Source: Pedobacter ureilyticus
GTDB lineage: Bacteria > Bacteroidota > Bacteroidia > Sphingobacteriales > Sphingobacteriaceae
Assembly: GCF_005925345.1 (NCBI RefSeq)
Contig: NZ_SSHJ01000016.1
Span: 1 to 64,000, forward strand
Length of the DNA stretch: 64,000 bases
Direction: 5' to 3'
Shown here: piece by piece, positions 26,440 to 35,138 of the stretch
Layout: the number at the start of each line of letters is the position of its first letter
Numbering within the stretch: position 1 is the first letter of the stretch
Made by a program: the position numbers and the translations under genes
Notes under the pieces: model-generated
The model's input: only the letters and a program-made list of their open reading frames with translations
The model's database searches: none
Told to the model about the DNA's origin: nothing

Positions 26440-26675
26440 TTTACTTTATTATCTCTTAATATCCTAAAAAATCTAATTGCAGCATAAATTACTAAAACAA
26501 TACCAAAAGCTACACGATATTCTTGAGGAAATTTTTGAGGATCCAAATGAATTACATCACCGAAAAATACAACTATTACTGCAATTGTACAAAAAAGTAC
26601 AATCATCGCCACCCCTAAAATAAGCAGAAATCGCTGTTGAGGCGATTTCTGCGTTGAATTATCTGAATTTAGCAT
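26436..26675 (-). CDS. Small two-helix membrane protein
   Basis: A 79-residue protein with two predicted transmembrane helices (FLLILGVAMIVLFCTIAVIVVFF and VAFGIVLVIYAAIRFFRIL). I do not recognise a named family. It lies between tonB (12 bp) and the PstS-like gene (4-bp overlap), so it is probably part of the same complex. Its first codons are spanned by a perfect 11-bp hairpin (26624-26652). Confidence 0.7.
   Translation of the reverse strand: MLNSDNSTQKSPQQRFLLILGVAMIVLFCTIAVIVVFFGDVIHLDPQKFPQEYRVAFGIVLVIYAAIRFFRILRDNKVK
26624..26652 (-). other. Perfect 11-bp hairpin in the start of the small membrane protein gene
   Basis: GCAGAAATCGC (26624-26634) pairs perfectly with GCGATTTCTGC (26642-26652) across a 7-nt loop, covering roughly codons 8-17. 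No T-tract follows, so it is not an obvious terminator. It could slow translation or stabilise a processed mRNA end. Confidence 0.5.
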
Positions 26676-26687
26676 TTTTACACTAAA

Positions 26688-27503
26688 TTATTGTTGCAAA
26701 GTAAATGCAATTGGCATGTTATATTTTACCCTTACAGGCTTACCATTTTGCATTCCAGGGTTCCATCTTCTACTTCCTTTTACTACCCTTACTGCTTCTT
26801 CGTCGGTTCCGTATCCAAGTTTTCTATCAACTTTTACGTCGGTAACAGATCCATCTTTTTCTACAGTAAACGAGATAAACACTTTACCTTGAATGTTGTT
26901 TTCGGCAGCCATTGGTGGGTATTTTAAGTTATCACCGATGTACTTGTAAAACTTATCCATACCACCTGGAAAGGTTGGTGGGTTTTCCATACTTACAAAG
27001 CTGTACACCGTGTTATCTTCTACCACTACAGCTTGTTTAGGGCCTTCGCCTGCAGCAGTAATTTGCACTACATCTGCAGTTGGGTCACCTTCCATGGTTT
27101 TTTGTCCTGGATCTGCTTTCTTCAAATCCTCAACGGTTGGCGGTTTCTCGTCACGCACCTCGTTATCCGGTTTTACAATCGGAGGAGGGAACTTGATTTG
27201 ATCTTGCTTTGGTGGAGGTGGCTCTACCGGAGGAGGTGTTTTAACCTCTGGGTTAATTGGTGGAGGTGGTTGCATAATTACCTCTCTTATTGTCTCTTCA
27301 GGTTCTACCGGGCCCATTCCTTTGATCAACGAATAAATTTTCGGTGTAAAGAACAGAAAAACGAAAACCGAACCTGCAAGGAGCAATGACTTAGTTGTAT
27401 TCCAAGAATTTTGTTGGCGAAGCTTGTAAGCTCCGTAAGTTTTATTCTTGTCTTCGAACACTACGTCTATCCAACCTCTATTATATAAATCTATTTTAGA
27501 CAT
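26688..27503 (-). CDS. tonB: TonB energy transducer
   Basis: A 271-residue TonB-family protein. A cytoplasmic N-terminus (WIDVVFEDKNKTYGAYKLRQ, a Bacteroidota-type start) leads to one membrane helix (about residues 38-56), a proline-rich periplasmic linker (PPPPINPEVKTPPPVEPPPP, about 74-125) and a C-terminal TonB domain (about 178-271; YPPMAAENNIQGKVFISFTVEKDGSV). It transmits proton-motive energy from ExbB/ExbD to TonB-dependent outer-membrane transporters, plausibly including the SusC protein encoded at 54316-57837. Confidence 0.9.
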   Translation of the reverse strand: MSKIDLYNRGWIDVVFEDKNKTYGAYKLRQQNSWNTTKSLLLAGSVFVFLFFTPKIYSLIKGMGPVEPEETIREVIMQPPPPINPEVKTPPPVEPPPPKQDQIKFPPPIVKPDNEVRDEKPPTVEDLKKADPGQKTMEGDPTADVVQITAAGEGPKQAVVVEDNTVYSFVSMENPPTFPGGMDKFYKYIGDNLKYPPMAAENNIQGKVFISFTVEKDGSVTDVKVDRKLGYGTDEEAVRVVKGSRRWNPGMQNGKPVRVKYNMPIAFTLQQ

Positions 27504-27531
27504 TGTTCAATTTTTTAATTGTTAATAATCA

Positions 27532-28080
27532 CTACCAAATCCCGTTAGATTTCATAAAATCTCTCTCACCATCCAAAATATGACTAGGATCGTCATCAAC
27601 AGCAGGAGCACTGATGTTGGTTTTTGTAATAGCAATTTCATCCATGATATCTACAAAGTTTTTATAGGTAGAGCCATCTGTAGGCTTAACTATAATTACA
27701 ATATCGCGACCGGTTTTATCCTTTACATCTTTTTTGTTTTTCAACAATGAAGCTTCGATATCACCAAACCCTTCGATGGTTGGTGCGTTTGTTGCCGAGG
27801 GCTGTCCCATGTACCAAGCAATTTTATCATTTTTGCCTAATAGAATGGTCATTGTTTGCGACTCCCTTAATTCTAACCTGTTTTCATCTTTGGCATCTTT
27901 ATCTGGCTTTGCTATTTCCATAGCTGCTGGCTTAGATAATGATGTTGTTAGCATGAAGAACGTGATTAGCAAGAAAGCCAAGTCAACCATCGCAGTTAAA
28001 TCTACCTTAGTAGCCTGCTTCTTGGTTCTTACTTTGCCGCCTTTTTTACCTCCGCCGGAGGAGGTGTCTAATTCTGCCAT
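27532..28080 (-). CDS. exbD: ExbD/TolR biopolymer transport protein
   Basis: A 182-residue protein with one N-terminal membrane helix. It holds the motif VDLTAMVDLAFLLITFFMLTTSL, whose Asp is the proton-carrying residue, followed by a periplasmic domain. It is closely related to the orphan ExbD at 34514-35050 and less so to the adjacent ExbD at 28092-28709. Two ExbDs in one operon suggest a heteromeric stator. Confidence 0.9.
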   Translation of the reverse strand: MAELDTSSGGGKKGGKVRTKKQATKVDLTAMVDLAFLLITFFMLTTSLSKPAAMEIAKPDKDAKDENRLELRESQTMTILLGKNDKIAWYMGQPSATNAPTIEGFGDIEASLLKNKKDVKDKTGRDIVIIVKPTDGSTYKNFVDIMDEIAITKTNISAPAVDDDPSHILDGERDFMKSNGIW

Positions 28081-28091
28081 AGCTTATATGA

Positions 28092-28709
28092 TTATTCTCC
28101 GCCGCCTTCCGACGATGTAATTAAACTAAATTTGTTAATTTTTTGGTTTTGGAAAACTTCTACCACCTTGCGGATTACAGGATATTCAGTTCTACCATCT
28201 CCTTTTATGGCCGCATTTAAGTCGATACCATAAATTTCGCCATTAGCCATACGCGACTCTTTCAACCAATTGAAAAGCTCGTTGTTTTTAGTAGAGTCTA
28301 ACGGTATTCCGGTTTGCAAACCAGATTTTTCACGTTCAGGACCATCCATTGCCAAAAACTGCTTCAAATTTCCAATTGGAACACCAAACGCTGGCAGTAC
28401 AGAAAAACGCTTAAGCTCTTCTTCTGTAAAGTTAAGTCCGTAAGAAGCACCCATTTTCTGTAAAGTTGCTCGCTTTACATCCTGACCAACGATGTCTAAA
28501 AACACCTTTCCTTTTCCAACGCTAACAATTACTACTCCTTTATCTGGCAATTTATACTGCACAGTAGATGAAGGCGTGGCAATCTCTAACGGATCCGGTT
28601 GTCGGGCAGTAGCCGTTAAAATAAAGAACGTAAGTAGCAAGAAAGACACATCGCACATGGCGGTCATATCAATCGAGGTACTGGTTCTTTTTACCTTTGC
28701 TTTAGCCAT
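28092..28709 (-). CDS. exbD: ExbD/TolR biopolymer transport protein, second copy
   Basis: A 205-residue ExbD with the membrane motif IDMTAMCDVSFLLLTFFILTA and the conserved Asp. Its periplasmic part is longer than and divergent from the neighbouring ExbD, including a conserved-looking IGNLKQFLAMDG segment. It is 87 bp downstream of exbB and 11 bp upstream of the next exbD. Confidence 0.9.
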   Translation of the reverse strand: MAKAKVKRTSTSIDMTAMCDVSFLLLTFFILTATARQPDPLEIATPSSTVQYKLPDKGVVIVSVGKGKVFLDIVGQDVKRATLQKMGASYGLNFTEEELKRFSVLPAFGVPIGNLKQFLAMDGPEREKSGLQTGIPLDSTKNNELFNWLKESRMANGEIYGIDLNAAIKGDGRTEYPVIRKVVEVFQNQKINKFSLITSSEGGGE

Positions 28710-28796
28710 AATTAAATAATTATTTAAATCTTTTTATTAATGATGTTAATTGTTCCGGTTTTCCATAAAGCCGGTAAAAGATTTTTTAAATAATTG

Positions 28797-29627
28797 TTAT
28801 TTATGGGTACTAGCGTAAGTTTGAACAATGCTAAATCCAGCCTCATCGATAGCATAAGTTAATTTATCGATTTTTGAAGTAAGGATGTTGTACATGATAA
28901 TTGCTAAAGTAGAAGTACCGATACCAGTTGCAGTACACATTAACGCCTCAGAGATACCTACCGCTAATGCCGCTTGATCTGGCGCTCCAGAGTTAGCTAA
29001 ACCTGCGAAGGCCTTGATCATACCTGTTACTGTACCTAATAAACCTGTTAAAGTACCGATAGATACCAATGTAGCGATTACAGTTAGGTTTTGCTCTAAC
29101 ATTGGCATTTCTAAAGTAGTTGCTTCTTCAATATCTTTTTGAATAGCTAATACTGATTGCTCTACATCTAATCTTGAGTCAGATTCTACTTCGCTATATT
29201 TTTTCAAGCCAGACTTGATTACGTTAGCTACTGAACCTTGTTGTTTGTCGCACTCAGCGATAGCAGATGAAATGTTGTTAGTTTTCAAGAAACCTTGAAT
29301 TTTAGTAACGAAAGCTTGTAAACTTCCTTTACCTGTTGCTTTACCAATAACGATCATACGCTCTACAGAGAAAACGATTGTCATTAATAATAGACCGATT
29401 AAGATTGCCACGATTGGACCACCTTTATAAGCCATACCTGCATAGTTACCTTGTTTAGGAAGATTTTCAACGTTGTTGTCAATAAAGTTGTTTGCATCAC
29501 CTAAAACGAATTTGAAGATACAGATACCGATAACGATACAGATGGGAATAACTAACGTTGCAAATAAGTTAGATGCCGACGAGCTACCCTCGTTTTTAGC
29601 TGGTGTAGGTTTTGGTGCGTTTGCCAT
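28797..29627 (-). CDS. exbB: MotA/TolQ/ExbB proton channel family protein
   Basis: A 276-residue membrane protein. The characteristic TolQ/ExbB core lies at about residues 180-260 (LTVIATLVSIGTLTGLLGTVTGMIKAFAGLA, then LAVGISEALMCTATGIGTSTLAIIMYNIL). An extra N-terminal helix (LVIPICIVIGICIFKFVL) is typical of Bacteroidota members. It is the first gene of its operon, with an excellent promoter 95-125 bp upstream. Confidence 0.92.
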   Translation of the reverse strand: MANAPKPTPAKNEGSSSASNLFATLVIPICIVIGICIFKFVLGDANNFIDNNVENLPKQGNYAGMAYKGGPIVAILIGLLLMTIVFSVERMIVIGKATGKGSLQAFVTKIQGFLKTNNISSAIAECDKQQGSVANVIKSGLKKYSEVESDSRLDVEQSVLAIQKDIEEATTLEMPMLEQNLTVIATLVSIGTLTGLLGTVTGMIKAFAGLANSGAPDQAALAVGISEALMCTATGIGTSTLAIIMYNILTSKIDKLTYAIDEAGFSIVQTYASTHK

Positions 29628-29722
29628 TTTTTTTTGATTTTTTAGTTTAGTACTTGTTTTTTAAATTTCAAAATAAATATAAGTTAATACACAACGCAGG
29701 CCAGGCCGAATTGTTGCGGAAG

Positions 29723-29752
29723 CAAATTTATAATTTTGATTTAAATTACAAA
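29723..29752 (-). promoter_or_regulatory. Promoter of the exbB-exbD-tonB operon
   Basis: On the minus strand TTTG (29749-29752), an 18-bp spacer and TAAATTTG (29723-29730) match the Bacteroidota -33/-7 consensus. Transcription would begin near 29716, leaving a leader of about 90 nt before exbB. Confidence 0.7.
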
Positions 29753-29806
29753 TTAAATATTCGTTACACAATTAATTCGTTACGCAAGCCACCGAAGTGT
29801 TCTTAA

Positions 29807-29835
29807 CTAAAAAAGATTGCCCGTGAGGCAATCTT
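29807..29835 (-). terminator. Terminator of pckA
   Basis: Stem AAGATTGCC (29813-29821) / GGCAATCTT (29827-29835) with a 5-nt loop. On the minus transcript it is followed by a U-run (29807-29814 on this strand is A-rich). Confidence 0.85.
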
Positions 29836-29891
29836 AACGCAATTAAAACTAAAAATTTAATTAAATGCAAATTTTTGAAAGAAAAAAAATG

Positions 29892-31496
29892 TTACACTTC
29901 AATTTCTATCAGGTTTGGCATTCCTTTTTTGAGTTCTTCATCGGCAAAAGCTTCAAATTCTTTAAAATTATCTAAAAATGCCTGTGCTAGTTCATTTGCC
30001 TTGATATCGTAGTGATTGGCATTCTCCCAAGTATTTCGCGGATTTAAAACCTCTGCCGGAACGTTGGCACAACTTACTGGCATAGCGAGACCAAAAACAG
30101 GGTGAGTAATAAAATCTACCTTTTCTAAGTCTTGGTTAAGCGCAGCCGTAATCATAGCCCTAGTATAAGCCAATTTCATTCTGCTGCCCACACCATAGGG
30201 GCCACCACTCCAGCCCGTATTTACTAGCCATACATTTACTTGATGCTTTTTCATTTTTTCGCCTAATAATTTGGCGTAAGCTGTTGGATGTAAAGGCAGG
30301 AAGGCCTTGCCAAAGCAAGCAGAAAAAGTTAATTGCGGCTCGGTTACACCGGTTTCTGTGCCAGCAACCTTTGCTGTATACCCAGAAATAAAATGGAACA
30401 TTGCCTGCGCAGGAGTTAACTTTGAGATTGGGGGCAGTACTCCAAAAGCATCTGCGGTTAAAAAGAAGATATTTTTTGGAACAGGCGCTACTGAAGGCTC
30501 TAATGCATTATCTATATAGTGTAACGGATAAGCCACACGGGTATTTTCTGTTTTCTCGATATTTGCAAAATCTACATTTCTAGTTCCAGGAAAATAGTTG
30601 ATGTTCTCTAATAATGCCCCAAATTTAATAGCTTTAAAAATTTGAGGTTCCTTTTCTGCGGTTAAATCTACACATTTTGCGTAGCAGCCACCCTCGAAAT
30701 TAAAGATAGTCTCTTCACCCCAACCATGCTCGTCATCGCCAACCAATGCCCTATTTGGATCAGCAGATAAGGTTGTTTTTCCTGTACCCGACAAGCCGAA
30801 AAATACTGCAGTATCACCAGCCTTGCCCACATTTGCCGAGCAATGCATTGACAAAGTATTTTTTTCTTTCGGCAAAACGAAGTTAAGTACTGAGAAAATT
30901 CCTTTCTTAATTTCGCCAGTATAGGCCGTGCCTCCAATCAAAATAATTTTTTTGGAGAAATTTAGAATTGAAAAGTTTTCTTGCCTAGTACCATCCGTTG
31001 CTGGATTAGCCAAAAAAGACGGGATGGCTATAATTGTCCATTCTGGCTGTGCAGGTATTTCTTCTTCCCCATATCTTAAAAAAAGATTATTGGCGAATAT
31101 GTTTTGAAAAGCATATTCGGTAATTACCCGAATGCTAGTGCTATAGTTTTTATTAGCGCAGGCATAAGCATCTCTTACGTATACCTCTTTATCACTTAAA
31201 AAGGATAACATTTTTTGGTAAAGTGCATCAAAATGCTGTGGACTTATTTTGATGTTAATGTCTCCCCACCAAACGCTTTCATTGGTTACATCATCAGCAA
31301 CAATAAATCTGTCTTTGGGAGAGCGCCCCTTGAATTTCCCGGTATCAATAGCTAAAGCACCAGAATCGGCTAAGGTGCCCTCTCCATTCTTAATTGCTTC
31401 TTCAACTAACTGGGGAATGCTTAGCTGATATTTAAATTGCAGCGAAGCCAAACCTAGATAATCTAACTGAGGTTTTTGGATACTATATTTGGTCAT
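29892..31496 (-). CDS. pckA: Phosphoenolpyruvate carboxykinase (ATP)
   Basis: A 534-residue, full-length ATP-type PEPCK converting oxaloacetate + ATP to phosphoenolpyruvate, the first gluconeogenic step. It carries the substrate loop FKGRSPKDRFIV, the kinase-1a P-loop GLSGTGKTTLSADP (about residues 232-245), the metal-binding VGDDEHGW and RNVDFANIEKTENTRVAYPL. It is monocistronic, with its own terminator. A -7 box (TAGCTTTG, 31518-31525) lies so close to the ATG that the leader would be about 15 nt. Confidence 0.97.
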   Translation of the reverse strand: MTKYSIQKPQLDYLGLASLQFKYQLSIPQLVEEAIKNGEGTLADSGALAIDTGKFKGRSPKDRFIVADDVTNESVWWGDINIKISPQHFDALYQKMLSFLSDKEVYVRDAYACANKNYSTSIRVITEYAFQNIFANNLFLRYGEEEIPAQPEWTIIAIPSFLANPATDGTRQENFSILNFSKKIILIGGTAYTGEIKKGIFSVLNFVLPKEKNTLSMHCSANVGKAGDTAVFFGLSGTGKTTLSADPNRALVGDDEHGWGEETIFNFEGGCYAKCVDLTAEKEPQIFKAIKFGALLENINYFPGTRNVDFANIEKTENTRVAYPLHYIDNALEPSVAPVPKNIFFLTADAFGVLPPISKLTPAQAMFHFISGYTAKVAGTETGVTEPQLTFSACFGKAFLPLHPTAYAKLLGEKMKKHQVNVWLVNTGWSGGPYGVGSRMKLAYTRAMITAALNQDLEKVDFITHPVFGLAMPVSCANVPAEVLNPRNTWENANHYDIKANELAQAFLDNFKEFEAFADEELKKGMPNLIEIEV

Positions 31497-31517
31497 ATTT
31501 TTGGTTTAAATATGGGC

Positions 31518-31525
31518 CAAAGCTA
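31518..31525 (-). promoter_or_regulatory. Candidate -7 box for pckA
   Basis: TAGCTTTG on the minus strand fits TAnnTTTG and lies 21 bp before the pckA ATG. No TTTG occurs at the right distance upstream. Confidence 0.45.
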
Positions 31526-31631
31526 AGGAGTTATTAACGGAAAAAATGCCAATTTTAGATAAAAATTTTACTTATTGTGGCATTTACACTAAGAATTAAA
31601 CAACTGAATATAAGCTATTTATAAATAAAAA

Positions 31632-31988
31632 CTAACCTCCAGATTTCTTTACTTTATAGCCTTCTTTTTGGAGAAATAAAAATGCTTTTTCCTTAAAATC
31701 TCCCTGCAAAATAACTTCTCCATCTTTAGCACTACCGCCCACACCGCATTTTGTCTTCAAGGTTTTGGTGAGCTTCTCCAAATCGGCGTCTTTGCCAACA
31801 AAACCAGTAATTAAGGTTACCGTTTTGCCCCCACGATTTTTCCGGTCTAGCATTACCCTTAAATCTTGCTGCGCATTAGGCAGTGTCTCCTGTTCTTCTA
31901 TTTCATGATTTTCGTAAACAAAATCTGGATCAGTAGAAAACATCACTCCACTAAAATCATTAAATGTATTTTTCTTCTGTTTGCTCAT
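31632..31988 (-). CDS. SUI1/eIF1-like translation factor (YciH family)
   Basis: A 118-residue protein with the SUI1 fold: VMLDRKNRGGKTVTLITGF, then KTLKTKCGVGGSAKDGEVILQGDFKEKAFLFLQKEGYKVKKSGG. Bacterial homologues influence start-codon fidelity. The frame ends 134 bp before the pckA start codon. A 7-nt-periodic tract precedes it. Confidence 0.88.
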   Translation of the reverse strand: MSKQKKNTFNDFSGVMFSTDPDFVYENHEIEEQETLPNAQQDLRVMLDRKNRGGKTVTLITGFVGKDADLEKLTKTLKTKCGVGGSAKDGEVILQGDFKEKAFLFLQKEGYKVKKSGG

Positions 31989-31989
31989 C

Positions 31990-32024
31990 TTAATAGGGAT
32001 CAGGTACTAGGTATAAGGGGTTAA
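31990..32024. repeat. 7-nt-periodic tract upstream of the SUI1-like gene
   Basis: On the coding strand the heptamers CTTATAC, CTAGTAC, CTGATCC and CTATTAA follow each other directly, ending one base before the ATG. The shared core is CTNNTMN; the sequence differs from the tracts at rsmE and nuoG but the period is the same. Confidence 0.5.
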
Positions 32025-32026
32025 TA

Positions 32027-32911
32027 TTAATTGCTCAAAATCTTTAACGATGCCGGTACTATTTCTATTTCTAAGTGCTCACCCAATTGTAATGGTTCTC
32101 CATCTAAATGTACCGCATCTGGTGCAGCCCTTTCAATTTTAATATGCTTTCCTCTGATGATTTTTACCAAGCTAGATTTATGCGTTTTTGCGGTAATCAT
32201 CTGAAAAGCCAAAACCGGCAGCTTTACTAGAGATATAGGATGTATGATGCAGACATCTAAATAGCCGTCTGTTAAAGACGAATCTGGAGAAATATATACG
32301 TTGTTTCCATACTGAGAAGAATTGGCAATACTAATTGCAAAAGCGTCTTTATCGTATTTTACACCATCAATTTCGATACGGTAAGGCTGGGCCTTATAGG
32401 TAGTAATTTCCTTAAAACCTAACTCTACATAGCTTTTAAGACCTCTTTTTTTATTTCCAGCAAAAACAGAACTTAAATGAGCATCGAACCCCATGCCGGC
32501 CATGTTGAAAAATTTTCTCCCATTTAGCTCGGCGGTATCAATAATTTGATGCTTGCCTAAATTAATTAATTCGATAGCTTTTTTAGAGCTAAGAGGAATA
32601 TTTAGAAACCTCGCCAATCCGTTGCCAGAGCCAAAAGGTATAATAGCTAAAATCTTATCACTATGAACCAATTTACTCGCTACTTCATTAATGGTTCCAT
32701 CTCCTCCTACGGCCACAATCGTATCGTAGTTTTTTGTCCCGGCTTCTTCTGCCAATTCTGAGGCATGCCCTACGTACTCTGTAAAAGTATAAATGGGTGC
32801 ATATTTTTCCTTATCGAGATATTGATCTATCAATGCAGGTAAACTCGATTTCTTTTTTCCGCCAGAAATTGGGTTAATAATAAAAAGGATATTGGACTTG
32901 TTTACCGACAT
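32027..32911 (-). CDS. Diacylglycerol/sphingosine kinase family lipid kinase (YegS-like)
   Basis: A 294-residue member of the DAGK catalytic family. It opens with ILFIINPISGGKK, contains the nucleotide loop VAVGGDGTINEVASKL (about residues 68-83), IIPFGSGNGLARFLNIP, and SLTDGYLDVCIIHP. It phosphorylates a lipid alcohol; diacylglycerol, ceramide and undecaprenol are all possible. It diverges from metK. Confidence 0.85.
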   Translation of the reverse strand: MSVNKSNILFIINPISGGKKKSSLPALIDQYLDKEKYAPIYTFTEYVGHASELAEEAGTKNYDTIVAVGGDGTINEVASKLVHSDKILAIIPFGSGNGLARFLNIPLSSKKAIELINLGKHQIIDTAELNGRKFFNMAGMGFDAHLSSVFAGNKKRGLKSYVELGFKEITTYKAQPYRIEIDGVKYDKDAFAISIANSSQYGNNVYISPDSSLTDGYLDVCIIHPISLVKLPVLAFQMITAKTHKSSLVKIIRGKHIKIERAAPDAVHLDGEPLQLGEHLEIEIVPASLKILSN

Positions 32912-32942
32912 AAATAATTAGCACACAAAATAATCGATAATT

Positions 32943-32974
32943 TTTGAGTATTAAAATTTATTGTGGTAGTTTTG
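32943..32974 (+). promoter_or_regulatory. metK promoter (TTTG-N20-TAGTTTTG)
   Basis: TTTG (32943-32946), a 20-bp spacer and TAGTTTTG (32967-32974) match the Bacteroidota promoter consensus. Transcription would start at about 32981, which coincides with the first base of the predicted riboswitch. Confidence 0.75.
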
Positions 32975-32980
32975 CGGCGT

Positions 32981-33090
32981 TAAAGTGGACTGATTTGCTA
33001 ATTCCGAAGAGCGTTAAGTATTGGAACTGATTGCAACCACGTAAAAAAAAGTGCTAATATATCTCTACACTTCTATTTACAGCCTGTAAG
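32981..33090 (+). ncRNA. SAM riboswitch (S-box-like) in the metK leader
   Basis: The 165-nt metK leader contains GTGGACTGATTTGCT (32985-32999), TTGCAACCACG (33031-33041) and an A-run followed by GTGCTAAT (33051-33058), in the order of the S-box core (GGACTGG..., GCAACC, AAGGTGCTAA). GTGG/CCAC can pair around the central hairpin and CACTT at 33068-33072 can pair with AAGTG at 32983-32987, an alternative P1. Bacteroidota metK/met genes often carry such leaders. No intrinsic terminator is visible, so control may be translational. Confidence 0.65.
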
Positions 33091-33144
33091 GGGTCTTTGT
33101 CATTTTAGCTTTTATTGTTTTGTTTATTTTAATAAAAAATTAAA

Positions 33145-34431
33145 ATGTCGTATTTATTTACATCAGAATCGGTATCTGAAGGTCACCCAGATAAAATTGC
33201 TGACCAAATTTCGGATGCTTTAATCGATAACTTTTTAGCGTTTGACCCAGAATCTAAGGTTGCTTGTGAAACATTGGTAACTACCGGACAAGTTATTTTA
33301 GCAGGAGAGGTAAAGTCTAAAACCTATTTAGATGTGCAACAAATTGCTAGAGATGTAATCAAGAAAATTGGGTACACCAAAAGCGAATATATGTTTGAAG
33401 CTAATTCTTGTGGTGTATTATCTGCTATTCACGAGCAGTCTCAAGATATTAACCAAGGAGTAGACAAAACCAATAAAGAAGAGCAAGGCGCTGGAGACCA
33501 AGGCATGATGTTTGGTTACGCCACCAACGAAACTGAAAATTACATGCCTTTGGCACTTGATTTATCTCACGCTTTGTTGAGAGAACTAGCTGTTTTAAGG
33601 AGAGAAAATGCCGAAATTACCTATTTACGCCCTGATGCTAAATCTCAAGTAACGTTGGAATATTCGGACGATAACCAACCGCAAAGAATTGATGCGATTG
33701 TAATTTCTACGCAGCATGATGATTTTGTGAAAGCTAAATCTGATTCGAAAGCAGATAAAGATGCCGCAAACGATGAAATGTTGGTAAAGATCAAAAGTGA
33801 TTTAATTTCGATTTTAATCCCAAGAGTTAAAGCTAAATATCCGCAATACGCACACTTATTTAATGATGATATCACTTATCACATTAATCCAACAGGTGTG
33901 TTTGTTATTGGTGGCCCGCATGGCGATACTGGCTTAACAGGCAGAAAAATCATTGTAGATACTTACGGGGGCAAAGGTGCTCACGGTGGTGGTGCATTCT
34001 CTGGAAAAGACCCTAGTAAAGTAGATAGAAGTGCGGCTTACGCAACTCGTCATATCGCTAAAAATTTGGTTGCTGCAGGTTTATGTGATGAAGTTTTGGT
34101 ACAGGTATCGTATGCTATTGGTGTGGCAAAACCAACTTCTATCAACGTGGTAACTTATGGCACCGCTAAAGTTGATTTAACTGATGGAGAAATCAGCAAA
34201 AAAGTAGAAAGCATTTTCGACATGCGCCCTTACTTTATTGAGCAACGTTTAAAATTGAGAAACCCTATCTATAGCGAAACCGCAGCTTATGGACACATGG
34301 GCCGCCAAGCAGAAACGGTTACTAAATCTTTCAAATCGCCAAGCGGAGAAGAGAAAACAGTAACGGTTGAGTTATTTACTTGGGAAAAATTAGATTATGT
34401 TGACCAAGTAAAAGCCGCTTTCGGGTTATAA
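33145..34431 (+). CDS. metK: S-adenosylmethionine synthase
   Basis: A 428-residue enzyme making SAM from methionine and ATP. It has [18 protein letters not shown] near the N-terminus, [19 protein letters not shown], the P-loop-like [28 protein letters not shown] and the C-terminal YGHMGR. It is slightly longer than the E. coli enzyme (384), as in other Bacteroidota, owing to an insert around residues 190-225. A SAM riboswitch-like leader and a 17-bp terminator flank it, making it a feedback-regulated single gene. Confidence 0.97.
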   Translation: MSYLFTSESVSEGHPDKIADQISDALIDNFLAFDPESKVACETLVTTGQVILAGEVKSKTYLDVQQIARDVIKKIGYTKSEYMFEANSCGVLSAIHEQSQDINQGVDKTNKEEQGAGDQGMMFGYATNETENYMPLALDLSHALLRELAVLRRENAEITYLRPDAKSQVTLEYSDDNQPQRIDAIVISTQHDDFVKAKSDSKADKDAANDEMLVKIKSDLISILIPRVKAKYPQYAHLFNDDITYHINPTGVFVIGGPHGDTGLTGRKIIVDTYGGKGAHGGGAFSGKDPSKVDRSAAYATRHIAKNLVAAGLCDEVLVQVSYAIGVAKPTSINVVTYGTAKVDLTDGEISKKVESIFDMRPYFIEQRLKLRNPIYSETAAYGHMGRQAETVTKSFKSPSGEEKTVTVELFTWEKLDYVDQVKAAFGL

Positions 34432-34457
34432 CATTTTTAACCACATAGCACATGTTA

Positions 34458-34506
34458 GCCACAGATACACAGATTAGAAAAACATCTGTGTATCTGTGGC
34501 TTTTTT
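34458..34506 (+). terminator. Long perfect hairpin terminator of metK
   Basis: A perfect 17-bp stem (34458-34474 with 34484-34500; GCCACAGATACACAGAT / its complement) with a 9-nt loop is followed by six T. It lies 26 bp after the metK stop and also between convergent genes, so it could serve the orphan exbD. Confidence 0.92.
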
Positions 34507-34513
34507 GTCAAAT

Positions 34514-35050
34514 TTATATTCCTTTAGCCTTCATAAAGAACTTTTCTTCATCAAGTAAATATTTATCATCTATTGCGTAAGTATTTATTTTATTGATAGC
34601 CATCTCATCAATTACATCTACAAAATTTTTGTAAACGGATGTACTTGTAGGTTTAATAATTACATACATTGCTTGATCTTTTGAAGCTTTATGGGTTTCG
34701 GCTACTATTTTTTGATTAGCGAGTAAAGTCTTTCTAATTTCGGAAAGATTAGCTATTCGCATTGGGCTTTCAGAGGCCTCTCCCAGATAGTAGACTACTT
34801 TATCATCCTTACCTAATAAAACAGTTAAAGTTCTAGAGGCCGGCCAAGGCTCCAGTTTTTCTATATCTGGTACTAAATCTGGTTTTGCAATCTCCATGGC
34901 ATTCATTTTACCCAACGAGGTAGTGAGCATAAAAAATGTAATGAGCAGAAATGCCAGATCTACCATTGCAGTTAAATCAACTCCAGGAATAGGTTTTCGG
35001 GAGCTTCCTCTTACAGCCTTGCCGTTTTGAGGAACGTTAAGTGTTGCCAT
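34514..35050 (-). CDS. Orphan ExbD/TolR biopolymer transport protein
   Basis: A 178-residue ExbD with the same membrane motif (VDLTAMVDLAFLLITFFMLTTSLGKMNAMEIAKPD) and overall layout as the operon ExbD at 27532-28080, indicating a paralogue. No exbB or tonB is adjacent, so it must pair with ExbB from elsewhere, probably 28797-29627. Its own promoter is not evident. Confidence 0.85.
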   Translation of the reverse strand: MATLNVPQNGKAVRGSSRKPIPGVDLTAMVDLAFLLITFFMLTTSLGKMNAMEIAKPDLVPDIEKLEPWPASRTLTVLLGKDDKVVYYLGEASESPMRIANLSEIRKTLLANQKIVAETHKASKDQAMYVIIKPTSTSVYKNFVDVIDEMAINKINTYAIDDKYLLDEEKFFMKAKGI

Positions 35051-35097
35051 CTTTTTTAGTTTAGTTTTAATGATGATGACAACTGCAAGCGCTTTTC

Positions 35098-35127
35098 ATA
35101 AAAAAAGCGATTAAAAATTTAATCGCT
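35098..35127 (-). terminator. Terminator of sodC
   Basis: AGCGATTAAA (35106-35115) pairs with TTTAATCGCT (35118-35127); the A-tract at 35098-35105 is a U-run on the minus transcript. It lies 12 bp after the sodC stop. Confidence 0.82.
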
Positions 35128-35138
35128 CTCTATCTTTT

